The notes below the pieces were generated by a model, which did not search any database, was not told where the DNA came from, and saw only the letters and a program-made list of their open reading frames with translations. A stretch of DNA of 48,842 nt. Source: Syntrophaceae bacterium UBA2280. Its GTDB lineage: Bacteria; Desulfobacterota; Syntrophia; Syntrophales; Smithellaceae. Each line of letters starts with the position of its first letter. Position 1 is the first letter of the stretch. The DNA lies in contig DDWS01000016.1 of NCBI GenBank assembly GCA_002347685.1, forward strand, positions 1 to 48,842, read 5' to 3'. The translations under genes were made by a program, and so were the position numbers. This document shows positions 25,641 through 34,547 of this stretch, piece by piece.

Positions 25641-26306
25641 CTAAATATAGGGGAAAATGTTTTGAATGATAATATTGAAGTTATCCTGAATCTGGTCGGC
25701 CCCTTCGATGATACCCATATGACCGGGGAAGATCACGTCAATGTCCAGATCGGACAGCGTTACGATGCTCTTTTTGAGATGATTGCCGTTGCCGCCCGGA
25801 AAATCCGTGCGTCCCACGTTCTGCTGGAAAACGACGTCGCCGCAGAACGCACATTTTTTTGACGGCCAGTATAGTGCGATGGATCCGGGGGTGTGGCCGG
25901 GAATGCTGATGATCCGAAACACCTGATCGCCCATCTCGAGTCTACCGTCTTCCAGCTGCAAGTTGATCTGCATTTGCGGAACGGTCATGCCGAAAAGGCC
26001 GTAGAGCTCGCCGCCGATGCCCTTGAGAAAATCCATCTCCTTACGGTGCAGGGCGATCTTCACCGTCTCCTGATCAAAGAGCTCCGATCCCTGAAAGTGA
26101 TCAGGATGTGAATGCGTGTTGATCACGTAACGGATATCTTCCTTTTTAATGCCGTCGTTGCTCATTTGATTGAGCAAATCCGGCAGATAGCGGGTCAGAC
26201 CCGGATCGATGAGCGCCTGCACACTGCCCCCGACGTAGTAGCTGTTGCAGTTGTTGTCAAAATAGTTGGTCCACTCGTAAACGTAAATGTCTTCTCGATA
26301 CTTCAT
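25641..26306 (-). CDS. MBL-fold metallohydrolase
   Basis: The 221-residue protein has the metallo-beta-lactamase-fold motifs THSHPDH (64-70), the PGHTPGS histidine, the bridging Asp in FCGDVVF, and a last histidine in FPGHMG. It resembles the glyoxalase II/persulfide-dioxygenase-like group of small hydrolases. The substrate is unknown. It lies 31 bases upstream of ettA on the same strand with AAGGG before the ATG. Confidence 0.85.
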   Translation of the reverse strand: MKYREDIYVYEWTNYFDNNCNSYYVGGSVQALIDPGLTRYLPDLLNQMSNDGIKKEDIRYVINTHSHPDHFQGSELFDQETVKIALHRKEMDFLKGIGGELYGLFGMTVPQMQINLQLEDGRLEMGDQVFRIISIPGHTPGSIALYWPSKKCAFCGDVVFQQNVGRTDFPGGNGNHLKKSIVTLSDLDIDVIFPGHMGIIEGADQIQDNFNIIIQNIFPYI

Positions 26307-26356
26307 TTTCTGCCCTTTCTCGTGTGGAATCGTTCCTTTCCGGAAGCTTGTTGCTT

Positions 26357-27166
26357 TTACCCTTTATGCTTAACCTTATTATTCAGCCACTTTGCGATGT
26401 CCGCGGCCGACGTTTCCCAGCCGTCTTCCAGCATGGGCAGATGCGCAAACTGTTCGTAGGCTATGTAGTCCGCCCCTAAAAACCCCGCGATATTCTGCTG
26501 CATGACCGCCGGCGAAAGACAATCTTTGACGCAGCCGATTACCAGTTTCGCGCATTGAATGTTGCGCGGATTGACCGGATAACCCTGAGCAACCTGGTAT
26601 CCGACCACGAGCGATTCGGCGGTAAACATGTCAAAAACCGCCTTGCGTTTCTTCGGGTCGATGTTGTTGAGAACGGTTCTTTCCGCCATCATGAATGTCG
26701 GCTTTACCGGTTTCATATTCATCAGGCCCCACATGGTCCGAATGATCGCCCCGGAATAAGGCAGATCATTGCTCACCTCGAGGGCAACGCCAAAAGGCGG
26801 TGCGCTGGCAATCGTCACCAGAGCCGAAATCGACTGGATTTTTTCTGCCGTTTTCTGGGCAATCAGGCCGCCCAGTGAATGCCCGATAAGCGCGCAATGG
26901 CCGATATCCAGATGCCGGATCACTTTTGTCACATCGTCGAGATAATCTTCCAGCGTCACCTGTGCCAGGGTTTCTTCCCGGTCGGACGGATGATGGCCGC
27001 GCAGGTTGATTGCGTAAACCTCCCAGCCCCGCGCTGCAAAATAGGGCAGATAATTCTTCCAGTAACGGCTGGTGCCCCCGGCACCGTGTATAAAGAGCAA
27101 GGGATAGGAATGCCCGACAGGGTCGGGCCGGATTTTTTCCAACGCCAGATTTTCAATTTTAATCAT
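26357..27166 (-). CDS. Alpha/beta hydrolase
   Basis: The protein is an alpha/beta-hydrolase with the oxyanion-hole segment FIHGAGGTSRYW and the nucleophile elbow GHSLGG, with the serine near residue 97. A later Asp and His in the C-terminal third (GCVKDCLSP, QFAHLPMLE) complete a plausible triad. No signal peptide is visible. The substrate is unknown. I use the ATG at 27166; a TTG two codons upstream has a better-spaced GAGG and could be the true start. It precedes the MBL gene by 50 bases. Confidence 0.82.
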   Translation of the reverse strand: MIKIENLALEKIRPDPVGHSYPLLFIHGAGGTSRYWKNYLPYFAARGWEVYAINLRGHHPSDREETLAQVTLEDYLDDVTKVIRHLDIGHCALIGHSLGGLIAQKTAEKIQSISALVTIASAPPFGVALEVSNDLPYSGAIIRTMWGLMNMKPVKPTFMMAERTVLNNIDPKKRKAVFDMFTAESLVVGYQVAQGYPVNPRNIQCAKLVIGCVKDCLSPAVMQQNIAGFLGADYIAYEQFAHLPMLEDGWETSAADIAKWLNNKVKHKG

Positions 27167-27221
27167 TAACAAAAAGCATTTGCCTCGTTATTATTCTGTC
27201 CGATCCGCCGGTCATCCCGGA

Positions 27222-27431
27222 TCAATGGTCATGCGCCTTGCGCGGCACAAAAATCCATAGCAATATGTAAATCAGCAGACCCGTTCCAAAAAAAATAATC
27301 ATCAGTACAAATAGCAGACGCCACGACCAGGACGGAACCGGCGTATGCTCGCCCAGTCCCCCGCAAACGCCGCCGATCCAGCGATCCTTTTTGGACAAAG
27401 TCAATCGATGCAGCCAGTTTTGCTGTTCCAT
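27222..27431 (-). CDS. PspC-domain membrane protein
   Basis: The 69-residue protein is essentially one PspC domain, with RWIGGVCGGLGEH followed by a hydrophobic segment (LLFVLMIIFFGTGLLIYILLWIFV) and PRK at the end. PspC domains occur in phage-shock and anti-sigma-like membrane stress proteins. As a stand-alone domain its role is not known. AAGGATGG lies before the ATG. Confidence 0.85.
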   Translation of the reverse strand: MEQQNWLHRLTLSKKDRWIGGVCGGLGEHTPVPSWSWRLLFVLMIIFFGTGLLIYILLWIFVPRKAHDH

Positions 27432-27604
27432 GAAACCATCCTTTCACACGCCTGATTGCAGACGGCCCCAAGAGAGGTCAGTCCGCCGACGTGTCGGTTA
27501 AATTGCCAGAATGTTGTCGGGGCCAATTCTTCTTCGGAAACGATAAGCCCTGTCGGCAAAAACACCACATTCCATAATCATCGGGGCCGCCCGCTTTTCG
27601 TGCA

Positions 27605-28114
27605 CTATTGCCGACCTGAAAACAGAGAATCCAGTGGCATGTCCGACGAATTGTGGGTGATCTTGGCAATCACGCCGTCGGGGCCGACCAGCACCATCAT
27701 GGGAACGCCGATCACGTTATACAGGGTGCCTACGGAACCATCTTCATCGAGTAAAACCCGATAGTTGATTGAATTCGCTTTGGCAAAACGAGAAACTTTG
27801 GAGGCCGGTTCCATGATATTGATATAGATCACTACGAGACCTTTGGGTGAATAGGTTTCCTGAATTTTTCTGTATCTCGGAATCTCCGTCCGACAGGCCG
27901 GGCACCAGGTGGTGCCGAAAAAAATTAAAACGGGTTTGCCTCTCTGTGCGCTCATCCGGAAGGTCTTTCCGTCGAGGTCCTTCAGAGTGAAATCGGGTGC
28001 GGACGGCGTTTGCGGTTTAAACGGTGCGTTGGGACGGAATTGCCCGAATGCGCCGGAAGCCGAAATCAACAAAATCAGTACGGCAATCATGAATGTTTTC
28101 GAATCCTTATGCAT
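27605..28114 (-). CDS. TlpA/ResA-like periplasmic thiol-disulfide oxidoreductase
   Basis: The protein (169 residues from ATG 28114, with GAGGAG upstream) has a signal peptide (about residues 1-24, SGAFGQ). A thioredoxin-like domain follows, starting at PDFTLKDLDGK, with redox motif WCPAC (Cys71 and Cys74) and cis-Pro loop GVPMMVLVG. Proteins like this reduce apocytochrome cysteines or other periplasmic thiols. It lies 12 bases downstream of a CcdA homologue, which would supply electrons from cytosolic thioredoxin. Confidence 0.9.
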   Translation of the reverse strand: MHKDSKTFMIAVLILLISASGAFGQFRPNAPFKPQTPSAPDFTLKDLDGKTFRMSAQRGKPVLIFFGTTWCPACRTEIPRYRKIQETYSPKGLVVIYINIMEPASKVSRFAKANSINYRVLLDEDGSVGTLYNVIGVPMMVLVGPDGVIAKITHNSSDMPLDSLFSGRQ

Positions 28115-28126
28115 AGAACTCCTCAA

Positions 28127-28840
28127 TTAATAAGATAATGTGCCTGCAATATACAGGAAATACTGAGCGGCGCCAATCAATATCACACCAAAAATCCGCG
28201 TGACAACGGTCATCCATTTGCCTGATCGCGGCAGCGCTGAAAGCAGGCCGGCAAAAGTCCCGAGAATAATCAGCAGCGTTCCCATCCCGAAGGCAAAAAC
28301 AAACAGCAGTGCCACGCCCATCATCAGATTGGTCTGCAAAGCCACATATCCGAGCAGCACCGCCAGCACCGGAGCGGTGCAGGGTCCGATCACAAAACCG
28401 GAAGCCGCGCCGAGAAGAAAACTGCTGAAAAATCCCTTTTTCCCGCCGCCGGAATACTTCGCGAGGCGTTGTGGAACCGGAAGCGAAATTTTAAAAACGT
28501 CCAGCATGGCTAGGCCCATGATTAAACAGAGATTGGCCATCAAAATATAGACCCAGGGTGTGGTCTGCATCTGTCCGAATAGTTTTCCCGACAAGGCTGC
28601 TACCGCCCCCAGCGCCGCGTACGTAGCCGCCAGCCCCGCGACGTAGAAAAGCGAAAGCAAAAACCCGCGCAACTTTGAACCCGCGCCGCGTGCGCCGATG
28701 AAGCCGACAGTTACCGGAATCAATGGATACGTACAGGGGGTAAAACTGATCACTACGCCTCCCAGATAGGCCGCCGTGAAGGCCAAAAGGGTAGAACCCT
28801 GTAAATGAAACGATAAATTATTGATCAGATTTTCGATCAC
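28127..28840 (-). CDS. ccdA: CcdA/DsbD-type membrane electron transporter
   Basis: CcdA passes reducing equivalents across the inner membrane to periplasmic thioredoxin-like proteins. The 237-residue protein has six hydrophobic segments and the two essential cysteine motifs FTPCTYPLIPVT and IGPCTAPVLA. The length fits CcdA rather than the larger DsbD. It is cotranscribed with the downstream TlpA-like gene, giving a complete redox relay. Confidence 0.92.
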   Translation of the reverse strand: MIENLINNLSFHLQGSTLLAFTAAYLGGVVISFTPCTYPLIPVTVGFIGARGAGSKLRGFLLSLFYVAGLAATYAALGAVAALSGKLFGQMQTTPWVYILMANLCLIMGLAMLDVFKISLPVPQRLAKYSGGGKKGFFSSFLLGAASGFVIGPCTAPVLAVLLGYVALQTNLMMGVALLFVFAFGMGTLLIILGTFAGLLSALPRSGKWMTVVTRIFGVILIGAAQYFLYIAGTLSY

Positions 28841-29027
28841 CCGATTAGGCCCTTTTACCCTTCTGTTCTTTGAAGATAGGGAAAATATAACGCAGCGTCA
28901 AGTAAAAAAGTGACGGTGTACGCGCCGATGCGTCTTGTGGACAACCCGTTCACTCGAAAGAAATATTTGAATTTTTACGAACCGGTATAGACGGATCTTA
29001 AAAACTGTTCGCGTGGATTGCCTCTTG

Positions 29028-29073
29028 CAAAACGGGGGAGCAATGAAGTTCTATTCATAACTCCCCCGTTTTG
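29028..29073 (-). terminator. Inverted repeat downstream of the UPF0182 gene
   Basis: A perfect 13-bp inverted repeat (CAAAACGGGGGAG at 29028-29040, CTCCCCCGTTTTG at 29061-29073) with a 20-base loop lies 39 bases after the stop of the minus-strand gene. It is a likely terminator. The plus-strand side is followed by a short T-run, so it may work in both directions. Confidence 0.75.
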
Positions 29074-29111
29074 AATTTTTCATGGTTGCCTTTGCGGGCG
29101 TTCCTTCCGGA

Positions 29112-31823
29112 TCAGAGTGCTCCCGCTTCGTTGAGTTTCTGTAAATCCTCCCGAAGCTTTTCTACTTCTTCGCCGTACCTGGCCCAATTGCCTTCGCGCA
29201 GGAAACGCTGGGCGTTTTCATAACGGGTAAGCGCGCGCCGCGCCAGTTCCTGAGTTGAGACAGCTTTCACGTCAGGTTGCGCGCGGACGGCGGTTTTTGC
29301 CGGCGTGACACCCGTCGGACGGCCTCCCAACAGGCTTTCCAGCGCCTGTTCCAGTCCCGCTTCCATGACCACCCGGTTGCCGTCGGAGGCCAGAACACGG
29401 CGCAACTCGGGCAGACGCCCTTCCACGGCGCGCAGGAAAAGCGGTTTGATATACAGTACGGAATTTTCAATGGGAATCACCAGCTGGCTGCCGCGTAAAA
29501 CACGGGTTCCGGCCTGATCCCACAGGGCCAGCTGCTGGGCGATTTCGGCGGTCTGGTCGATACGCGCCTCGATCTGCATGGGTCCGAAGACAAGCTCGCC
29601 TCTCGGGAACCTGAACAGCAGCAGGCGGCCATAGTTATCGCCGTCCGAACGCCCGGACAGCCAGGCGATCATATTGTCGCGTTTCGACGGTGTGAAAGGC
29701 ATCAACAAGATGAATTCTTCCGTTTTCTCATCCGGGAAACGCAAGATGGTGTAATAGCTTTCCATGGTCTGGGATGATCCGAAAACGCGTTCGCTTGGAA
29801 ATTCCCAGACGTCCTCTCGGTTGTAAAACATGACCGGGTCGCGCATGTGGTAGGTCCGGAACATGGAGGCCTGGACATCGAAAAGATCCTGGGGATATCG
29901 GATTTGATCCCGAAGTCCCTGGGGCATTTGAGCAATTGGCAAAAACAGATCCGGGAAAACCCTTTGATAGGCGCGAATCAGCGGATCGTGTTCCTCGCCG
30001 ATGGTGTAGAATTTGGTTGCGCCGTTGTAGGCGTCGATGACAACTTTGACGGAGTTGCGGATATAGTTGAACTTTCCGTCATAGGGACGGGAATACGGAT
30101 AGCGTTTAGTGGTGGTGTAGGCGTCGTAGATCCAGTAAAGGCGGCCGTCCACGATGGTAATATAGGGATCGCGGTCATAAGACAGAAATGGTGCGAGTTT
30201 TCTGACCCGCTGGTGGATATTGCGGTTATAGACAATCTGACTTTCCGGCAGCACATAGTCCGTGATCAGGTAGTTGATGGTGCCGAAATAGATCGAAAAG
30301 ATCGCCCGGCGAAACAAAGAGCCGATGTTGACCCCGGTCTCTTCCAGGTAAGTGGTAAAGACGTTCGTTTCGCCGAATGGATAGTCGAATTCTTCCGTCC
30401 CGGCCCGCACAACAATCGTTTCATTTGTCCTCTCGCCAAAGTAGATTTCCGGACGATCCAGTTTCAGCGGGACAGACAGACGCGGCGGGATGTCGCGGAT
30501 AAAGAGTTCCGGCAGTCCCTCCTCCGTAAAAACATTCACGGGGCTTGCCACCACGCCATAGCCGTGCGTATAAACAAAAGTTTTGTTCACCCAGGTTTGC
30601 GAATCGGCAGGGAGCCTTTTTTGATCGAGTTCGCGCGGTGCGAGCATGATCTGGCGGTAGTTGCCGTCAAAATTGTAGCGAGCGATGTCAATATCATTGA
30701 AATCATAGTATGGGCGAATTGCCTGAATCTGTGTGTAGGTTTCCAGCAGGGGCCGATAATCCCACAGGGGGATGTTTTCGATCGTCAGACGGTTGTTTTT
30801 CAGATCTTTCATGGTGAGCGCGTGATCCACCGGGTAGGGTTTTTCTACGATATCTTCGAGGCCGTAGGCCGCGCGGGTTGATTGAATATGGTGTCCCAGA
30901 TACGCCCTTTCTCTTTCCAGCTGAGTCGGATCGACGACGAATCGCTGGACGAAATTCGGCAGCAATACCGAAAAGATCACAGCCGACAGCATCAGCAGGG
31001 CCAGCCCCGCGATCGGCTGCTTGAAGGATTTCTTCACAAAACCCACCGCTGCCAGGGCGACACCCGCAATACAAACCACCATCAAACCATTGTACACGGG
31101 GACACGGACTTTTTCATCGACATAGGTCATGCCGTAAATCAGCCCTTCCGGAGAGAACAGCAGATCAAATCGGTTCAGCCAGAAGCTGAAAATCTGGATG
31201 ACAAAAAAGATGCCCAGATAGAACGCCGCGTGCGAACGGACGGCCGGGATGACAGAGATTTTCTGCGGTTCCAGGACAATCCCGCCCCCGATGAAATAAG
31301 CGGTTGCCGTTGCCGCAGCGGTGACGAACAAAACGGCCATCAGATAATTGCGCAGAAGTTCGAATACCGGCAGGGAAAACAGATAGAATGAAATGTCCCT
31401 TTGGAAAACCGGGTCCACCGATCCGAAGGACGAGCGCTGAATATACATCAAGATATCCAGCCAGTGAGATGCCGGATAGCTGCTGATGAGCCACGCGATG
31501 ATCACAAGGAAGATGCCAAGGGACCACTGAACCGCTTTGAAAGGCATGGCAATCTGGCCCATGTCCACCAGCCGGGGCCGCCTGGGAGTTACACGGTACG
31601 CAGCGAACATGTTGGCGCCGGCAAAGAGGATAAACAGCAGGAAGAAAACAAAATGAGCGACATACTCCGTTGTGAGGTAGGTCCAGAAGATTGTTTTAAA
31701 GCCCAGTGAATCGAAAAAATAGAAATTCACGAAAGCTTTGATGAAGGTATCGAAGAAAGCGGACGCCAGGATCAGCGCCAGGACACCGAAAGCGGCATAT
31801 TTCATTGTTTTTGGCATGGACAT
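29112..31823 (-). CDS. UPF0182 family membrane protein
   Basis: This 903-residue protein has about seven membrane segments in the first 300 residues and a large region after them that is rich in aromatic and charged residues. It contains the family segments DYVLPESQIVYNRNIHQRV and RYPYSRPYDGKFNYIRNSVK and an acidic/coiled C-terminal end (RYENAQRFLREGNWARYGEEVEKL). These match the UPF0182 family (COG1615), which is widespread but uncharacterised. The length is normal. Two ATGs two codons apart fit the GAGG upstream; I use the first. Confidence 0.93.
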   Translation of the reverse strand: MSMPKTMKYAAFGVLALILASAFFDTFIKAFVNFYFFDSLGFKTIFWTYLTTEYVAHFVFFLLFILFAGANMFAAYRVTPRRPRLVDMGQIAMPFKAVQWSLGIFLVIIAWLISSYPASHWLDILMYIQRSSFGSVDPVFQRDISFYLFSLPVFELLRNYLMAVLFVTAAATATAYFIGGGIVLEPQKISVIPAVRSHAAFYLGIFFVIQIFSFWLNRFDLLFSPEGLIYGMTYVDEKVRVPVYNGLMVVCIAGVALAAVGFVKKSFKQPIAGLALLMLSAVIFSVLLPNFVQRFVVDPTQLERERAYLGHHIQSTRAAYGLEDIVEKPYPVDHALTMKDLKNNRLTIENIPLWDYRPLLETYTQIQAIRPYYDFNDIDIARYNFDGNYRQIMLAPRELDQKRLPADSQTWVNKTFVYTHGYGVVASPVNVFTEEGLPELFIRDIPPRLSVPLKLDRPEIYFGERTNETIVVRAGTEEFDYPFGETNVFTTYLEETGVNIGSLFRRAIFSIYFGTINYLITDYVLPESQIVYNRNIHQRVRKLAPFLSYDRDPYITIVDGRLYWIYDAYTTTKRYPYSRPYDGKFNYIRNSVKVVIDAYNGATKFYTIGEEHDPLIRAYQRVFPDLFLPIAQMPQGLRDQIRYPQDLFDVQASMFRTYHMRDPVMFYNREDVWEFPSERVFGSSQTMESYYTILRFPDEKTEEFILLMPFTPSKRDNMIAWLSGRSDGDNYGRLLLFRFPRGELVFGPMQIEARIDQTAEIAQQLALWDQAGTRVLRGSQLVIPIENSVLYIKPLFLRAVEGRLPELRRVLASDGNRVVMEAGLEQALESLLGGRPTGVTPAKTAVRAQPDVKAVSTQELARRALTRYENAQRFLREGNWARYGEEVEKLREDLQKLNEAGAL

Positions 31824-32180
31824 GTCACCTCAAGGGTTGTGTGGCATGGGCACACGGTTAAAGTTTACGGACAAAAACGATTGACGATGAAAGAGAACGG
31901 CGATCTCTGTCTTTGTGGTCCGGTCTGCGAGATACCCCATTCAATAAAGCGGCTGAAAAATAACATACCTTTTCCCATACGTCAACCCTCCGGGGGGCGA
32001 ATCTGGGGTGAATCGGACCCGGGTATCTTGTCGTCATACTTCGCCGCTATGTCATTTTATTTTTCACAACGAGGCTGCAAAACACAATGTTTGAATTTCA
32101 TCGTTTTGGAAACCCGAAGCCAGACGATCATCTTTAGATAGGTATGATTGGAATGTATACGGAATATATGTATAAAAAAA
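31824..32180. other. Intergenic stretch without a supported gene
   Basis: This stretch lies between the UPF0182 start and the tRNA-Leu gene. It should contain the UPF0182 promoter on the minus strand, but no pair of boxes is convincing. The short open frame inside has no ribosome-binding site or similarity. Confidence 0.5.
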
Positions 32181-32267
32181 TGGTGCCGAAGCCGAGATTT
32201 GAACTCGGACAAGCGTTCGCTCACTAGACCCTGAACCTAGCGCGTCTACCAATTCCGCCACTTCGGC
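32181..32267 (-). tRNA. tRNA-Leu (anticodon CAG)
   Basis: The minus strand folds as an 87-base class II tRNA. The acceptor stem is GCCGAAG/CTTCGGC with discriminator A and an encoded CCA end. The D-arm contains TTGGTAGA. The anticodon stem CTAGG/TCTAG carries the loop TTCAGGG, giving anticodon CAG. A long variable arm follows, and the T-arm has GTTCAAATC. It reads CUG codons. Confidence 0.97.
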
Positions 32268-32279
32268 ACGCGAAAGTGC

Positions 32280-32307
32280 ACTATACCGAACCGCCGGGTC
32301 TTGTCAA
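32280..32307 (-). promoter_or_regulatory. Promoter of the tRNA-Leu gene
   Basis: On the minus strand TTGACA (32307-32302) and TATAGT (32285-32280) are separated by 16 bases and end 13 bases before the tRNA 5' end. This near-consensus spacing predicts a very short leader. Confidence 0.75.
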
Positions 32308-32319
32308 GATAAAATCCAC

Positions 32320-32347
32320 TTGAATTTAACAGCCAAAATGTTATGTT
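32320..32347 (+). promoter_or_regulatory. Probable ribF promoter
   Basis: TTGAAT (32320-32325) and TATGTT (32342-32347) are separated by 16 bases and lie about 38 bases before the ribF start. It is divergent from the tRNA promoter. Confidence 0.45.
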
Positions 32348-32384
32348 CTCACGCTAAATCTTTTTTTGAGACGGGAAATATTTG

Positions 32385-33314
32385 ATGATCATTTTTGAAG
32401 GCTTCAAAAAAATAAGCGATGATTTTCGCGGTGCCTTTATCACCATCGGAAATTTTGACGGCGTCCATCTGAGCCATCAGCATATCTGCCGCAAAATGGC
32501 GGCCGAAGCCGCAAGCGCGGGGAAAAAGTCGCTGGTCATCACGTTTGATCCGCATCCGAAAATGATTCTGCACCCGAATATCCAACCGTTTTATCTGATT
32601 ACCACTCGTCAGGAAAAAATGGACCTGCTTGCGGCCTGTGGTGTGGACGCCGCGGTCGTTATCCCTTTTGACATGGCTTACTCAAAAACGACCGCCGAGC
32701 AGTTCGTTTACGATTTTTTGTGGAAAAAGCTGGCCGTCAGCAAGGTTGTCATCGGTCATGATTATGTGTTCGGTCAGGCCCGGCAGGGCAACGACGCCTA
32801 TCTGACGGCGCAGGGTCAAAAGCTGGGCTTTGCCGTGGAGGTGATTGAGGCTTTTAAGGTGAATGATAGCATTGTCAGCAGTACGCTGATCCGCAACTGC
32901 ATTTTGGAAGGCGATATCCCTGCCGCGACCCGCCTGCTGGGACGTTATTATCATGTTGCCGGACCGGTCGTCACCGGTGCCGGCCGGGGTGCCGGCCTGG
33001 GCTATCCCACCGCCAACATCGAGCCGGAAAAAGTATTATTGCCCCCGCCGGGTATTTACGCGGTATTTGTCATTGTCGATCAAAGCAGGTATATGGGCGC
33101 ACTCAACATCGGAGCGAAGCCGACGTTTGAAGATTACACGTCCACGGTGGAAGCGTTCCTGCTGGACTATGCAGGCGACCTGCGCGGTAAAACAATCAAT
33201 GTGCTTTTTGTGGAGAAGCTGCGGGACATTGTCAAATTCGACGGTCCCGAAAGCTTGAAGCGTCAGATTGCCGAGGACGTGGAAAAAACGAAGAAAATAT
33301 TAAAGGACAAATAA
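32385..33314 (+). CDS. ribF: Bifunctional riboflavin kinase / FAD synthetase
   Basis: RibF converts riboflavin to FMN and FMN to FAD. The 309-residue protein has the N-terminal nucleotidyltransferase domain with GNFDGVHLSHQ (the HxGH-like motif) and the later ISSTLIR-type segment VSSTLIRNCI. The C-terminal riboflavin kinase domain shows GRGAGLGYPTANI and GVPTF-equivalent GAKPTFEDYTSTVEAFLLDYAGDLRGK. The length is normal. The ATG at 32385 is preferred over the TTG one codon earlier. Confidence 0.95.
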   Translation: MIIFEGFKKISDDFRGAFITIGNFDGVHLSHQHICRKMAAEAASAGKKSLVITFDPHPKMILHPNIQPFYLITTRQEKMDLLAACGVDAAVVIPFDMAYSKTTAEQFVYDFLWKKLAVSKVVIGHDYVFGQARQGNDAYLTAQGQKLGFAVEVIEAFKVNDSIVSSTLIRNCILEGDIPAATRLLGRYYHVAGPVVTGAGRGAGLGYPTANIEPEKVLLPPPGIYAVFVIVDQSRYMGALNIGAKPTFEDYTSTVEAFLLDYAGDLRGKTINVLFVEKLRDIVKFDGPESLKRQIAEDVEKTKKILKDK

Positions 33315-33330
33315 TTCTGGAGGATCATAT

Positions 33331-34410
33331 ATGTTAAAAATTGCCATTGTGGGCGCTACCGGCATTGTCGGTCAGCAGGCGATCGTCAGTCTTTTGGGAC
33401 ATCCCTGGTTTAAAATCACCAAACTGGTCGCCTCGGAGCGCTCGGCGGATAAAAAGTATATTGATGCGCTCAAAGACGCAAACGGTTCGATCCGCTGGTG
33501 GTGCCCCGAAGAACTGCCCGCTGACATCGCCAATATGGTTGTCGAAGAAGCGGCAATCTTCGATCCGACATCCGTGGATCTGATTTTTTCGACCATGGAC
33601 ACGGGCCCCGCCAGGGAACTCGAACCTAAATACGCGAAAACCACACCCGTCATCAGCACCGCTTCGGCATTCCGTTATGAAACCGACACCCCCATTCTGG
33701 TGGGCGGCGTCAACATGGATCACGCGGCGCTGCTGGCCGTGCAGCAGAAGAATCGAGGATGGAAGGGTTTTATTTCGCCTAAGTCCAACTGTACGATTGC
33801 CGGACTGGTCGTTTCTTTAAAGCCGATCATGGACAGCTTCGGCGTCAAACAGGTCGTTGCGACTTCGCTGCAGGCCATGTCGGGCGCGGGCCGCACGCCG
33901 GGACTCTCCGCGATGGACATGATGGAAAATGTCGTGCCCTATATTGCCGGCGAAGAGCCGAAGGTTGAAACTGAACCGCAAAAAATTCTGGGGAAGTTGG
34001 CCGGGGATAAAATTACCCACGCGCCTTTCGGCATCACCGCCACCTGTACCCGCGTGCCGGTCATCGACGGGCACCTGGTGTGCGCCTTTGTGCAAACTGA
34101 AAAACCCTGCACACCGGAAGATGTCAAGAAGGTTATGGTGGAGTACGGGAAGGATTTTGGCGAGCTGCACCTGCCGAGTTCCCCCGCGCATTTAATCGAC
34201 GTCACAGACGATCCGTTCCGCCCGCAGCCGCGTATGGACCGCGACAAAGGAGGAGGGATGACCGTTACCGTCGGTCGCATCCGCAAGGATCCGATTCTTG
34301 AAAACGGCATCAAGTATGTCTGCCTGGCGCACAACACCAAACTGGGCGCGGCCAAAGGCGCGCTGCAAACGGCAGAGTACCTGGTAAAAAATTTCCTGAA
34401 GCTTGTCTAA
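33331..34410 (+). CDS. asd: Aspartate-semialdehyde dehydrogenase (archaeal/fungal type)
   Basis: Asd reduces aspartyl phosphate to aspartate semialdehyde, the branch point for lysine, threonine, methionine and diaminopimelate. The 359-residue protein has the Rossmann motif VGATGIVGQ, the active-site Cys154 in SPKSNCTIAG, and RDKGGGMTVTVGRIR. SNCT and the DKGGGM region mark the archaeal/fungal-like subclass rather than the E. coli type. GGAGG lies 8 bases before the ATG. It follows ribF by 16 bases and feeds the threonine route that also needs thrC at 8503-9888. Confidence 0.93.
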   Translation: MLKIAIVGATGIVGQQAIVSLLGHPWFKITKLVASERSADKKYIDALKDANGSIRWWCPEELPADIANMVVEEAAIFDPTSVDLIFSTMDTGPARELEPKYAKTTPVISTASAFRYETDTPILVGGVNMDHAALLAVQQKNRGWKGFISPKSNCTIAGLVVSLKPIMDSFGVKQVVATSLQAMSGAGRTPGLSAMDMMENVVPYIAGEEPKVETEPQKILGKLAGDKITHAPFGITATCTRVPVIDGHLVCAFVQTEKPCTPEDVKKVMVEYGKDFGELHLPSSPAHLIDVTDDPFRPQPRMDRDKGGGMTVTVGRIRKDPILENGIKYVCLAHNTKLGAAKGALQTAEYLVKNFLKLV

Positions 34411-34420
34411 ACAGTTCGAA

Positions 34421-34455
34421 AGCCCGGCGCGACCGATCATTTGTCGTGCCGGGCT
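34421..34455 (+). terminator. Rho-independent terminator after asd
   Basis: AGCCCGGCGCGAC (34421-34433) pairs with GTCGTGCCGGGCT (34443-34455) with one G-U pair and a 9-base loop, followed by a weak T-rich tract. It lies 10 bases after the asd stop. Confidence 0.85.
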
Positions 34456-34547
34456 TCTTCATTTCGGCGCTGTGCGCCCATTGATTTTAGTGATTCAGGA
34501 AAACAGCCGATATCCTTTGGAGAAATACAAGGAACAGGGAACGGGCT

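Noticed and set aside
29847..30881. 344-codon frame on the plus strand
   Set aside because: It is antisense to the UPF0182 gene, has no family resemblance and no ribosome-binding site.
32064..32261. Open frame starting MAELVDALGSGSS on the minus strand
   Set aside because: It lies over the tRNA-Leu gene; this peptide is the well-known translation artefact of tRNA-Leu genes.
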